DNA of 64,000 nucleotides from Hellea sp965224755 (GTDB taxonomy: Bacteria > Pseudomonadota > Alphaproteobacteria > Caulobacterales > Maricaulaceae). Positions 51,972 through 60,367 of this stretch are shown here, piece by piece. Position numbers and translations under genes: made by a program. Location of the stretch: positions 2,046,001 to 2,110,000 of the forward strand of contig OZ245061.1 in assembly GCA_965224755.1 (NCBI GenBank), in the 5' to 3' direction. Numbering within the stretch: the first letter of the stretch is position 1; each line of letters starts with the position of its first letter. Below the pieces are notes generated by a model that did no database searches, was not told where the DNA came from, and was given only the letters and a program-made list of their open reading frames with translations.

Positions 51972-52430
51972 TTACTTCCGAGGCACCACTATCGGGATGC
52001 ACTCACCGCCATTATAGCCCGGTATTGTTCCGGGTGGGCAGGTGACCACGGGCGGTGGTGGAGGTGGTGGAGGCGTCACGACTGGAGGTAATGGCGGGGG
52101 CGGCGCAATTGGCGGTAATGGCGGCAGCGGTGGAGGCGCAACAGGCGGTGGCGGCGGCGTCACAATTGGCGGCTCAATTGGCGGGCAGCCCATTGGCGGA
52201 CACGGCACGGGCTGTAAAATCGGCGGGTGCTGCACCTGATAATGCTCAACGATATAGCCGCATTGCTGCTGATAAGTCCCTGCGCAATTTTGAGGCGCGC
52301 AACAGGCGGGGCTGTTCACTCCGGCGCCATATCGAGCGCTCTGTCCTTGCGTCGAACAGGCGGACAATGCCAAACCGCTCGCGCCTAAAATCAGCCATAG
52401 AATACGCTGTTTGGACAATAATATATACAT
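51972..52430 (-). CDS. proline-rich lipoprotein (152 aa)
   Basis: From the ATG at 52430 the product begins MYILLSKQRILWLILGASGLALSAC, a lipoprotein signal with lipobox LSAC. After a Cys-containing segment (NSPACCAPQNCAGTYQQQCGYIVEHY) about 70 residues are almost only Pro with I, V, T and A (for example PPPPPVAPPPLPPLPPIAPPPPLPP). The end TCPPGTIPGYNGGECIPIVVPRK has another Cys pair. Such Pro-rich tracts can span the periplasm or bind cell wall partners. No family named. The repeat makes this stretch look Gly-rich when read on the other strand, which is not a gene. Confidence 0.7.
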   Translation of the reverse strand: MYILLSKQRILWLILGASGLALSACSTQGQSARYGAGVNSPACCAPQNCAGTYQQQCGYIVEHYQVQHPPILQPVPCPPMGCPPIEPPIVTPPPPPVAPPPLPPLPPIAPPPPLPPVVTPPPPPPPPVVTCPPGTIPGYNGGECIPIVVPRK

Positions 52431-52598
52431 AACACACCCTTTGAGAGAAGCATAAGCTAAATCAAGGGAAGACAATATTACAAAACCCTTAATTTGCAGC
52501 TAACTCGCCAAACATGTGAAATTGAAACCGCCGCCTAGACTCAACAACACGTATATCTCCTATGAACGAAATTTTATGCCGTAAAACGAACTCTTTTA

Positions 52599-52626
52599 TT
52601 GACTCTGTACGATTTTTTCGTACACA
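52599..52626 (+). promoter_or_regulatory. candidate pyrB promoter with overlapping inverted-repeat operator
   Basis: TTGACT (52599-52604), 16-base spacer, TACACA (52621-52626). A perfect inverted repeat TGTACGA-N5-TCGTACA (52606-52624) occupies the spacer and runs into the -10. The GTG at 52634 lies seven bases after the -10, where the transcript should begin, so translation could be leaderless. A protein bound to the repeat would block polymerase. Confidence 0.45.
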
Positions 52627-52633
52627 CGCGTTC

Positions 52634-53821
52634 GTGTCTTATTCAAAATCCATTATTGACGATATTTTTGGCGGAATTCGCCCGGCGGCGCGGGCTTTGG
52701 ACAAGTCGGCAACGACTATTCAGGGCTGGTATAGTTCCGGCACAATTCCGCAAAAACACTGGCCTGATATTATTGAGACCGCCAAAGCATTTGACCATCA
52801 CCTCACCCCGGATGATTTCTTTCCGTCCCAAGAGCCTTCAACATCATCCTATGGCTATCCTTTCGAAAAGCGGCATTGCCTGTCGATAGATGATTTTCAG
52901 CGTCCGGATGTTGAAACGCTCTTGGCTTTGGGCGAGCATTATCTTGATTTGAATGTGCAGAAGAACCCTGATCGCTCTGTCCTGAAAGGCAAGACGCTTA
53001 TCAACCTGTTTTTCGAGAACTCAACCCGCACAGAAAAGAGCTTCGAACTGGCCGGCAAACGCCTCGGCGCGGATGTGATCTCGATGCAGATCGCCAGTAG
53101 CTCGATCAAAAAAGGCGAAACTCTGCTCGATACGGCGGCCACACTGAACGCGATGAACCCGGATTTACTGGTGGTGAGGCACGGCTCTTCGGGCGCCCCT
53201 GCCCTTCTCGCGCAAAAGGTCTCCTGCTCAGTTATCAATGCAGGCGACGGGATACATGAACATCCGACGCAGGCTTTATTAGACGCTTTGACCTTGCGCC
53301 AAGCCTTTGCCAGAGATGGGGGAGACGGCCAGATTGACGGCCTGCGCATCGCAATTTGCGGCGATATTATGCATTCGCGGGTGGCGCGTTCCAACGTCAA
53401 ACTCCTGAATATGCTCGGCGCGGAAATCCGCCTTATCGCGCCCCCGACCCTGATCCCGACAGACGCTGACCGCTGGGGCGCGGATGTGTTTCATGATATG
53501 AAAACCGGGCTGGAGGGCTGCAATGTCGTGATGATGCTGCGCCTGCAACTCGAACGTATGGGCGGGGCTTTCGTGCCGTCAAAACGCGAATATTTCCATT
53601 TTCACGGTCTCGACCGGGCCAAGCTCGAATATGCCAAGCCCGGCGCCTTTGTCATGCATCCTGGCCCGATGAATAGGGGCGTCGAGATTAGCTCTGATGT
53701 CGCGGACGACCCGGAAATTTCTCTTATCACGCAGCAGGTCGAGACAGGCGTTGCCATGCGGATGGGGATATTACACGCCTTGTCTGAGGCCCAGAATAAA
53801 CAAACAGATAAAACGAAATGA
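52634..53821 (+). CDS. pyrB: aspartate carbamoyltransferase with N-terminal Cro-like HTH domain
   Basis: 395 residues from GTG at 52634. The catalytic part (from PFEKRHCLSIDDFQ onward) makes carbamoyl-aspartate in pyrimidine synthesis; STRT (carbamoyl phosphate binding), HPTQALLD and HPGPMNRGVEI are intact. Before it are 65 residues with a helix-turn-helix: IIDDIFGGIRPAARALDK, SATTIQGWYSSG, IPQKHWPDIIETAKAF and LTPDDFF, like the small Cro-like domains found in phage and caulobacterial proteins. No ATG, GTG or TTG lies in frame between the two parts until inside the enzyme, so this is one polypeptide. An ATG at 52562 would add 24 residues but has no ribosome binding site and spans the candidate promoter. 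Overlaps pyrC' by four bases. Confidence 0.88.
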   Translation: MSYSKSIIDDIFGGIRPAARALDKSATTIQGWYSSGTIPQKHWPDIIETAKAFDHHLTPDDFFPSQEPSTSSYGYPFEKRHCLSIDDFQRPDVETLLALGEHYLDLNVQKNPDRSVLKGKTLINLFFENSTRTEKSFELAGKRLGADVISMQIASSSIKKGETLLDTAATLNAMNPDLLVVRHGSSGAPALLAQKVSCSVINAGDGIHEHPTQALLDALTLRQAFARDGGDGQIDGLRIAICGDIMHSRVARSNVKLLNMLGAEIRLIAPPTLIPTDADRWGADVFHDMKTGLEGCNVVMMLRLQLERMGGAFVPSKREYFHFHGLDRAKLEYAKPGAFVMHPGPMNRGVEISSDVADDPEISLITQQVETGVAMRMGILHALSEAQNKQTDKTK

Positions 53822-55083
53822 GTATGCTTTCCATCATCAATGCCCGAATCATTGACCCGGCCAGCGGCTATGACGGCGGCGGCGCGATTGTCTGTGAAGA
53901 TGGGATTATTACAGAGTTTGGACCTGATGTGGTCGCCGCTGGCAAGATCATTGACGCAGGCGGCCTGATCTGCGCCCCCGGACTTATAGATATGCGGGTC
54001 TCGACGGGCGAACCCGGCCGCGAGCACCGCGAGACCATTGCCACAGCGGCCATAGCGGCGGCGGCAGGCGGGGTGACCTCCATCGTTATCATGCCGGAAA
54101 CCCATCCGGTCATTGACGACATTTCGTTGGTAGAATTTATCATGCGCCGCGCCGAAGACGTGCCGGTCAATGTCTATGCGGCAGGCGCTTTGACCAAGGG
54201 GCTGGACGGCACAACCCTCACGGAAATTGGCTTGATGAGCGAGGCCGGGGCCGTGTTGTTCTCCAACGGAGCCACCCCGATTGCCGATGCCCTGACCATG
54301 CGGCGTTTGCTGTCATACTCAGCAAGTTTTAATGCCCTGATTGCCAACCGGGCTATGGATCCTTCACTTGGAGGCGGCGCAGTGGCCCACGAAAGCGATC
54401 TTTCTTCCCGCCTCGGATTAACAAGCGCGCCCGCTGCGGCCGAACGGATCATGGCAGAACGCGACGTCGCCTTGGCCGAGCTGACGGGCGGCAGATTACT
54501 CATAGATATGATCTCCTCCTCCGAAGCTTTGAGCGTCGTGCGCCGCGCCAAATCGCGCGACCTTGAGATCGCCTGCTCGGTCAGCATCAATCACCTTGCG
54601 CTAAACGAGATTGATATCGGAGATTACAGAACTTTCGCCAAGCTTGACCCGCCCTTGCGCGAGGAACGAGATCGCTTGGCCCTGCTTGAAGGCATTAATG
54701 ACGGCACCATAGATGTCATTGTCTCCGCCCATGACCCGAGGCCTGCAGGCGAAAAACGCCTGCCCTTCGCCGAAGCCTCAACCGGGGCCGTCGGGCTGGA
54801 AATCCTGCTTTCTGCGGCGCTCACGCAAGTCGCAGATGAAAAGCTGGATTTGATGGCGGCGCTGGCGGCGATGACTTGCAATCCCGCTGCGCTCTTGGGG
54901 CTTGAGAGTGGGCGCATCACCGAAGGCGCGCCCGCCGACCTCATCCTGATAGACCCGCACAAGCCTTGGGTGTGCGACAGCGATAAACTCCTCAGCCGCT
55001 CGAAAAACACACCGTTTGACGGGCGGAGAATGACAGGGCGGGCGGTCAAAACAATCTGCAAAGGCAAAGTCGTATTTGGCTAA
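53818..55083 (+). CDS. pyrC: dihydroorotase-like protein, probably inactive (pyrC')
   Basis: 421 residues, multifunctional-complex type dihydroorotase fold (GLICAPGLIDMR... near residue 49; VTSIVIMPETHPVIDD; AEASTGAVGLEILLS; ITEGAPADLILIDPHKPW). The metal motif that should read D-x-H-V-H is D58-M-R60-V-S62, so both His ligands are lost, and the usual TDHAPH is SAHDPR, losing the catalytic Asp. Non-catalytic dihydroorotase homologues (PyrC'/PyrX) are known to form a complex with PyrB in pseudomonads and others; that role fits here with the overlapping start (ATGA). An active PyrC must exist elsewhere. Converges with gor, overlapping by four bases. Confidence 0.88.
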   Translation: MSMLSIINARIIDPASGYDGGGAIVCEDGIITEFGPDVVAAGKIIDAGGLICAPGLIDMRVSTGEPGREHRETIATAAIAAAAGGVTSIVIMPETHPVIDDISLVEFIMRRAEDVPVNVYAAGALTKGLDGTTLTEIGLMSEAGAVLFSNGATPIADALTMRRLLSYSASFNALIANRAMDPSLGGGAVAHESDLSSRLGLTSAPAAAERIMAERDVALAELTGGRLLIDMISSSEALSVVRRAKSRDLEIACSVSINHLALNEIDIGDYRTFAKLDPPLREERDRLALLEGINDGTIDVIVSAHDPRPAGEKRLPFAEASTGAVGLEILLSAALTQVADEKLDLMAALAAMTCNPAALLGLESGRITEGAPADLILIDPHKPWVCDSDKLLSRSKNTPFDGRRMTGRAVKTICKGKVVFG

Positions 55084-56435
55084 CCCGCCTTCAGCGTTAC
55101 AATCTCTTCGGCCAGAGTTGGATGTACGGCGCAGGTGCGGTCAAAATCGGCTTTGGTTAGGCCTGCTTTGACGCAAATACCCAGCGCTTGAATAATCTCG
55201 GGGCTATCATCGCCGACAATGTGAATGCCTATGACGCGTTCTTTTTTGCCCTCCGTAATCAGCTTCATGAAACATTTTTGCGGCTTGTCTGCGAGGATGT
55301 TTTTCATCGGGCGGAACGCCGCCGTATAGATCGTAATCTTATCGCCAAATTCTTCTCGCGCTTCGGCTTCGTTCACGCCGACAACGCCAATGGGCGGACG
55401 GGTGAAAACGGCGCTGGCGATATCGCGGTGGTCATAGGCGGTTGGATTGTCCTTATAAACCGTCTCGACAAAGGCCATGCCTTCGCGGATGGCTACGGGC
55501 GTTAGGTTGACGCGGTTGGTCACGTCCCCGACAGCATAGATGTGCTTGACGTTAGAGCGCGAAAATTCATCGACAATCACCGCGCCGTTTTTATCCACCT
55601 CGACGCCTGCCTCTTCCAGCCCCAGCCCCGGTGTATGCGGCTTACGGCCCGTCGCCATAAAGACCATATCCGTGCCGATTTTCGTGTGGTCATCAAAGCT
55701 GACAATCAGGCCGCCTTTGGTTTTTTTGATCTCGGTCGGGGATGAGCCGAAACGGACATCAATGCCGTTATGCATCTGCCCAATGCCTGCAGCCTCGCGC
55801 ACATCATCATCGAACCCCCGGAGCAATTTATCGCCGCGGTAGGATTGCACGGTCTTGACGCCCATTCCGGCAAAAATTCCTGCAAATTCAGAGGCAATAT
55901 AGCCGCCGCCGATAATCAGGATACTCTCAGGCAGCGCGTCCAAAAGAAAAGCATCATCGGACATAATCGCATGTTCAATACCTTTAAGGTCAGGCATCCA
56001 AGGGCGTCCGCCGACCGCAATCAAGATGGTCTTGGCGGTGATCTCTTTCCCGCTCGTCGTCAAGCGCACCGTATGGGCATCGACAAATTCCGCACGTTCG
56101 GAAAATAAAGTCGCGCCGTTACGCTCCAATATGCCGGAATAAATAGCAGAGAGGCGATTGACTTCGGCCTGTATGGAATCGCGCAATTTCGGCCAGTTAA
56201 AACTGACCTTGCCAACCGACCAGCCATATTTCTGCGCGCCTTCGATCGCCGCGCCATATTCCGCGCCGTAAACCAGATATTTCTTGGGCACACAACCGCG
56301 CACCACGCAAGTTCCGCCTGGCTTGCTCTCTTCCGCGACAGCCACTCGTTTGCCTAATTGCGCCGCCATCCGCCCGGCCCTGACGCCGCCCGAACCTGCG
56401 CCAATGACGAAAAGGTCGTAGTCGTATTTACTCAT
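55080..56435 (-). CDS. gor: glutathione-disulfide reductase
   Basis: 451 residues, FAD/NADPH oxidoreductase. FAD-binding LFVIGAGSGGVRAGRMAAQLG at the front and redox-active disulfide in GGTCVVRGCVPKKYLVYGAEY near residue 43 (Cys-V-V-R-G-Cys), NADPH Rossmann ILIIGGGYIASEFAGIFAGMG near 170, DMVFMATGRKPHTPGLGLEEAGV, and the C-terminal catalytic His in CAVHPTLAEEIVTL. Plant/bacterial-type GorA with long dimerisation domain. Keeps glutathione reduced in the cytosol. Ends on the pyrC' end; rpiA lies 15 bases upstream in the same direction. Confidence 0.93.
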   Translation of the reverse strand: MSKYDYDLFVIGAGSGGVRAGRMAAQLGKRVAVAEESKPGGTCVVRGCVPKKYLVYGAEYGAAIEGAQKYGWSVGKVSFNWPKLRDSIQAEVNRLSAIYSGILERNGATLFSERAEFVDAHTVRLTTSGKEITAKTILIAVGGRPWMPDLKGIEHAIMSDDAFLLDALPESILIIGGGYIASEFAGIFAGMGVKTVQSYRGDKLLRGFDDDVREAAGIGQMHNGIDVRFGSSPTEIKKTKGGLIVSFDDHTKIGTDMVFMATGRKPHTPGLGLEEAGVEVDKNGAVIVDEFSRSNVKHIYAVGDVTNRVNLTPVAIREGMAFVETVYKDNPTAYDHRDIASAVFTRPPIGVVGVNEAEAREEFGDKITIYTAAFRPMKNILADKPQKCFMKLITEGKKERVIGIHIVGDDSPEIIQALGICVKAGLTKADFDRTCAVHPTLAEEIVTLKAG

Positions 56436-56450
56436 ATTTTGATCTCTTAC

Positions 56451-57155
56451 TTAGTCTCTCGCCAGTTCCATGACCTTGGCATGGTCATCTTCGCCGATGA
56501 TAATCACATCTGCGAGGTCGATGAATATACCGTGTTCCATGACGCCGGGGATTTTCGCGAGAAGATGCGCTGTATCGGCGGGCTTTGGGATTTTCTTGCA
56601 GCGGCTATCGAGGATATAATGTCCGCCGTCAGTTATCAGCGGCCCTGAGCCGTCTTTTTTCTGGCGCAGAATGGTTTGCGCCTCCTCGCAGCCGCTCTCC
56701 ATGAGGGCGACATAGATTTGCTCGGCGGTAAGGGCCATAGCGAAGGGGTCGACTTCGATAGGCAAAGGGAAAGCCCCCAAAGTTTCGACCATTTTAGAGG
56801 GGTCAACAATAACCACCATGCGCTCTGAGGCATGGGCGATAATTTTTTCGCGCAGCAAGCAAGCCCCGCCGCCTTTGATCAGGCTAAATTGCGGGTCAAC
56901 CTCATCGGCCCCGTCAATGGTCAGTTGAATGCTTTCAACCTTATCGGGTTCGATAAGCGGTACACCGTTTTCAAGCGCGCAATCAGCCGTGCGCTGCGAG
57001 GTCGGGATGCCTTGGACTTTGAGGCCGCCGGCAATACGTTCGCCAAGGCGCTCGATAAATATCTCCGCCGTCGAGCCGGAACCCAGACCCAGCGTCATGC
57101 CGGATTCGACAAAATCGAGCGCCGCCATGGCCGCATTTTCTTTAGCTTGGGTCAT
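56451..57155 (-). CDS. rpiA: ribose-5-phosphate isomerase A
   Basis: 234 residues. RpiA interconverts ribose 5-phosphate and ribulose 5-phosphate in the pentose phosphate pathway. Family motifs: GMTLGLGSGSTAEIFIERLGE near residue 20, TIDGADEVDPQFSLIKGGGACLLREKIIAHAS near 80 (with the catalytic Asp/Glu/Lys region), and the C-terminal GVMEHGIFIDLADVIIIGEDD. Directly follows glmU (adjacent stop and start), with gor downstream; the three form one transcription unit. Confidence 0.95.
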   Translation of the reverse strand: MTQAKENAAMAALDFVESGMTLGLGSGSTAEIFIERLGERIAGGLKVQGIPTSQRTADCALENGVPLIEPDKVESIQLTIDGADEVDPQFSLIKGGGACLLREKIIAHASERMVVIVDPSKMVETLGAFPLPIEVDPFAMALTAEQIYVALMESGCEEAQTILRQKKDGSGPLITDGGHYILDSRCKKIPKPADTAHLLAKIPGVMEHGIFIDLADVIIIGEDDHAKVMELARD

Positions 57156-58502
57156 CTAATATTTCTTCGCTTTCCGTTTCTTTTGGGCGGCGTGGTAGCG
57201 CTTAGCCCAACCTTCTTTATTGACCTGATCGGCTCGCGCAACGGCCAGTGCGCCGGCCGGGACGTCCTTTGTGATGACGCCGCCGCTCCCCAGATAAGCC
57301 CCATCTCCAATTTTAACAGGGGCAACCAAGGAAGAGTTTGTGCCGATAAAAGCGCCATCGCCAATCGTGGTTTGGTGTTTGAAATAACCATCATAATTAC
57401 AGGTAATTGTGCCGGCTCCGATATTGGCCCCCTCCCCGATAACCGCATCACCTATATATGATAAATGATTGATTTTACTGCCTTTTCCTATTTTTGCTTT
57501 TTTGGTTTCGACAAAGTTGCCAGCCTTGGAATTTGCGCCCATTTCGGTTCCGGGACGCAGGCGGGCAAAGGGGCCAATCTGCGCGCCCTCTCCGATTACC
57601 GCGCCTTCGAGATGGCAAAAGGGATGAATGACGGCATCGGCGGCGATAGTCACGCCGGGGCCGAAAACAACATTGGCGCCAATCTCGGCGTCGGCTTGTA
57701 TCTGCGTGTCGTAAGAAAAATAGATGGTTTCTGGATCGCGCAAGGTTACACCGTTTTCCATCGCGGCTTTGCGCATTTTAGTTTGGAACACGGCTTCGGC
57801 TTCGGCCAAATCGGGCCGCGAATTGACGCCCAAAACTTCGCCGGTATCCGCCGTAATCACGCGGGCGGTTTTTCCGTCCCCGCGCAATATAGAAATAACA
57901 TCGGTGAGATAATATTCGCCCTTGGCATTATCATTACCGACTCGCTCCAAAGCCGAGAACATATCCGCGCAAGAGGCCGCCATAACGCCGCTATTACACA
58001 GCCCGACTTTTAATTGCGCGGGCGAAGCCTCTTTGGCCTCTACGATCTCGGTGAGCTCTCCGTCCTTTGTAATGAGCCGTCCATAAGCGCCGGGGTCGTC
58101 AGGTTCAAACCCGACAACGGCCACATCAGCGCCCTTGCTTAAACTATCAAAAACGGCTTCTAACGTAGCCGTTTCGACGAAGGGCGTATCGGCATAGAGC
58201 ACCGCCATAACGCCGTTAAACCCTTGCAAAGCCGCTTTCGCCGCTAATACCGCATGGCCTGTGCCCAGTTGCGGTTCTTGCAGAGCAATCTCCAGTCCCA
58301 AGGCTTCGGCGGCGGCGCGCACATCAGCATTATCCTCGCCTACAACGCAGACAATCTTTTCCGCGCCGACAGAGCGGGCCAAAGCCGCTGTCCAAGCAAG
58401 CATAGACCGTCCGCCAACAGGGTGCAAAACTTTAGAGCGCGAGGATTTCATACGGGTGGACTTACCGGCGGCAAGAATGACAGCGGCGCGAAGAGTGGTC
58501 AT
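57156..58502 (-). CDS. glmU: bifunctional GlmU (UDP-GlcNAc synthesis)
   Basis: 448 residues. GlmU acetylates glucosamine-1-phosphate and then makes UDP-GlcNAc, the substrate for MurA/MurG and LpxA. N-terminal uridyltransferase: VILAAGKSTRMKSSRSKVLHPVGGRSML, VLYADTPF; C-terminal left-handed beta-helix of hexapeptides (GANVVFGPGVTIAADAVIHPFCHLEGAVIGEGAQIGPF...) with GAGTITCNYDGYFKH and IGTNSSLVAPVKIGDGAYLGSGGVITKDV. Length is typical. Divergent from gph across 90 bases. Confidence 0.96.
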   Translation of the reverse strand: MTTLRAAVILAAGKSTRMKSSRSKVLHPVGGRSMLAWTAALARSVGAEKIVCVVGEDNADVRAAAEALGLEIALQEPQLGTGHAVLAAKAALQGFNGVMAVLYADTPFVETATLEAVFDSLSKGADVAVVGFEPDDPGAYGRLITKDGELTEIVEAKEASPAQLKVGLCNSGVMAASCADMFSALERVGNDNAKGEYYLTDVISILRGDGKTARVITADTGEVLGVNSRPDLAEAEAVFQTKMRKAAMENGVTLRDPETIYFSYDTQIQADAEIGANVVFGPGVTIAADAVIHPFCHLEGAVIGEGAQIGPFARLRPGTEMGANSKAGNFVETKKAKIGKGSKINHLSYIGDAVIGEGANIGAGTITCNYDGYFKHQTTIGDGAFIGTNSSLVAPVKIGDGAYLGSGGVITKDVPAGALAVARADQVNKEGWAKRYHAAQKKRKAKKY

Positions 58503-58592
58503 TTACGTGTCTCCAATTGATTCGCAGGCATTGACATGTCCCGCTCATAAACGATGCTAGGCTGTAGTACACGATTCTATTTAGGTCTTTTC

Positions 58593-59267
58593 ATGACAAA
58601 TTTTGGAAATTTATCCGTCTGTCTCGACCTCGACGGGACTTTGGTTGACACCGCGCCCGATCTTGTCCGGGTGCTCAATACAGTCATTGCCGAGGAAAAC
58701 CTGCCCGAAACAGAATATCATAAGGCCCGCCAAGCCGTGGGCTATGGCTCTCGCGTTTTGATCACCCAAGCTCTTGCGCGCGCGGGCCGTAATTTGCCCG
58801 AAACGCGTATTGACGAAATGCGGACGTTATTCTTGCGGCTCTATGCCGAAGATATCTGCCGCCTTAGCGCCCCCTTTCCGGGCGTTGTCGAGACCCTCAA
58901 ACAGCTTAAACATCAGGGCGCAGAGCTTTCGGTCTGCACCAATAAGCCCGGTTATCTGGCACGGCCATTAATCGAGGCGCTGGGCCTGACATCATTATTT
59001 GCCAGAATAGTGGGCGGGGATGATGTTGCCCGCAATAAACCCTATGCTGGCCATATATTTGCAGCCGCCGGACATCGCGGTCAGCGCCGTAAAATTATCA
59101 TGGTCGGGGATAGCCGCTCAGATGTACTCTCCGCGCGCAATGCCAAAGTGCCGTCTATCGTGATGGGGTATGGTTATTCGGCTGTGCCGGTGATAAAATT
59201 AGGGGCTGACCGTATCCTGCGAAATTTCCGCGAGATACCATCAGCCTTAAAAGACTTATCGATGTAA
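58593..59267 (+). CDS. gph: phosphoglycolate phosphatase
   Basis: 224 residues from the ATG at 58593; the frame is open 13 codons further upstream but the family begins here. HAD superfamily subfamily IA: VCLDLDGTLVDTAPDLVRVLN holds the nucleophile Asp motif, LSVCTNKPGYLARPLI the Thr/Ser motif, and IMVGDSRSDVLSARNAKVPSIVMGYGYS the C-terminal Asp motif. Removes phosphate from 2-phosphoglycolate formed in DNA repair or oxygenation. A terminator follows nine bases after the stop. Confidence 0.85.
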   Translation: MTNFGNLSVCLDLDGTLVDTAPDLVRVLNTVIAEENLPETEYHKARQAVGYGSRVLITQALARAGRNLPETRIDEMRTLFLRLYAEDICRLSAPFPGVVETLKQLKHQGAELSVCTNKPGYLARPLIEALGLTSLFARIVGGDDVARNKPYAGHIFAAAGHRGQRRKIIMVGDSRSDVLSARNAKVPSIVMGYGYSAVPVIKLGADRILRNFREIPSALKDLSM

Positions 59268-59275
59268 GTGGGGAT

Positions 59276-59297
59276 GCCTAAGGCGAGAGCCTTAGGC
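59276..59297. terminator. bidirectional terminator between gph and the 66-aa gene
   Basis: Perfect nine-bp stem GCCTAAGGC-GAGA-GCCTTAGGC; on the + strand it is followed by GAAGTTTTC. The stop codon of the minus-strand gene lies within the stem. Confidence 0.65.
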
Positions 59298-59492
59298 GAA
59301 GTTTTCTGTCGACCGTGTTGGTACGCCGTTAATCAAGTTCGAGCGAACATCTGTCCGCGCTGACCTCATAGAGGCCAAGAAGCCGCCGGAGATCAGATTA
59401 ACGCGCACATCGTGCCCGCGATCTGCCCAATAGGCTTCGATTTGATCTTTAAGACGCTCGGCGCCTTCTCGTGTGCAATAATCGCCTTTCAT
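59292..59492 (-). CDS. small conserved protein of unknown function (66 aa)
   Basis: From the ATG at 59492 (MKGDYCTREGAERLKDQIEAYWADRGHDVRV...), with GAGGA seven bases upstream. The middle and end (NLISGGFLASMRSARTDVRSNLINGVPTR) form a pattern I recall from short proteins annotated as hypothetical in many alphaproteobacteria. The frame continues 25 codons upstream without a better start. Function unknown. Converges with gph through a shared terminator. The 280 bases between it and the next gene contain an A/T-rich promoter region and one inverted repeat only. Confidence 0.65.
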   Translation of the reverse strand: MKGDYCTREGAERLKDQIEAYWADRGHDVRVNLISGGFLASMRSARTDVRSNLINGVPTRSTENFA

Positions 59493-59775
59493 AGCAATCC
59501 TCGTAATCTTGCGGCGTACCGTCCCGGGTTTGCCGCGGTGAATGTGGTTTCCACCCTTGAGCTTCAAATAAGCATCACAGATAAAAATTCAAGAACAATC
59601 ATTCGTTTTTCAAATAAACTTTTAGTAACACACTTGTGAGGCGAAGTTTCAGCTTTCGTTCAGAAAAGGTATGGTAACGCCCCTAATACATGAATTATAT
59701 GTAATTAACTGTGATAAACTGTAATATTAATCCTTTTCATGTTACGCATAATTCTATAGTGAAATCTTGTATAAT

Positions 59776-59792
59776 TATTTGATAAACAAATA
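59776..59792. promoter_or_regulatory. inverted repeat, likely operator of the XRE regulator
   Basis: TATTTG-N5-CAAATA, perfect six-bp arms, centred about 23 bases upstream of the regulator's ATG and just behind a TATAAT-like stretch (59769 onward). Typical of autorepressor sites. The rest of 59493-59775 shows nothing else. Confidence 0.45.
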
Positions 59793-59806
59793 TTTTGAGA
59801 GATTTC

Positions 59807-60346
59807 ATGGTTCATAGCCTTCATTCCCGTATAAAATCCCGCCGCCGTGACTGCGGTCTATCGCAAGAACAGCTCGCAAAAGCCTGCGGCGTCGGCCAGT
59901 CAACCGTAGCAAACTGGGAGCTCGGCGGACATATTCCGCGCCAAGCCACGCTTTCCCGCATCGCCAAAGCCCTAAAAATTGACCAAGCTTGGTTAGTTAC
60001 AGGAGAGCACGCGGCCAATCACGGCCCGGTAAATGACTATCTGAACACACCGATTCGCCATATACCCGTCTATGACTGGCCCCAAAACGCCCAAGAATTT
60101 TCCGATGCCCGTCCGCAACGTTATATTACTATGACGGTAGAGGCAGATAATGTCTTCGCACTGCTCGCTCCAAAATCAGGAACCGAGTTCAAAGGCGGCA
60201 CAATCCTTACCTTTACCCGCAATTATTCATCCGAAAATTCTGGCACTTTTCTTTGCATAAATGAAGACACGGCGACACTCCTCAAAGCGGTTACAGGCCG
60301 CAGTGATGTGGAGGCGCGCCTGATCTTCTCCCTCACCCCGCATTAA
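59807..60346 (+). CDS. XRE family helix-turn-helix regulator
   Basis: 179 residues from the ATG at 59807 (GAGAG upstream); a TTG four codons earlier is possible. The N-terminal Cro/CI-type HTH is clear: LHSRIKSRRRDCGLSQEQLAKACGVGQSTVANWELGGHIPRQATLSRIAKAL. The C-terminal 100 residues (HIPVYDWPQNAQEF... MTVEADNVFALLAPKSGTEFKGGTILTFTRNY) resemble the S24/LexA-type effector domain of phage repressors but the Ser-Lys pair cannot be pointed to. Probably a stand-alone repressor; no phage genes are near. An inverted repeat upstream suggests autoregulation. Confidence 0.8.
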   Translation: MVHSLHSRIKSRRRDCGLSQEQLAKACGVGQSTVANWELGGHIPRQATLSRIAKALKIDQAWLVTGEHAANHGPVNDYLNTPIRHIPVYDWPQNAQEFSDARPQRYITMTVEADNVFALLAPKSGTEFKGGTILTFTRNYSSENSGTFLCINEDTATLLKAVTGRSDVEARLIFSLTPH

Positions 60347-60367
60347 TTGGCCAGCATTCACCACCCA

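Noticed and set aside
52042..52239. Gly-rich + strand frame
   Set aside because: Complement of the proline-rich tract of the lipoprotein gene at 51972-52430; no start context.
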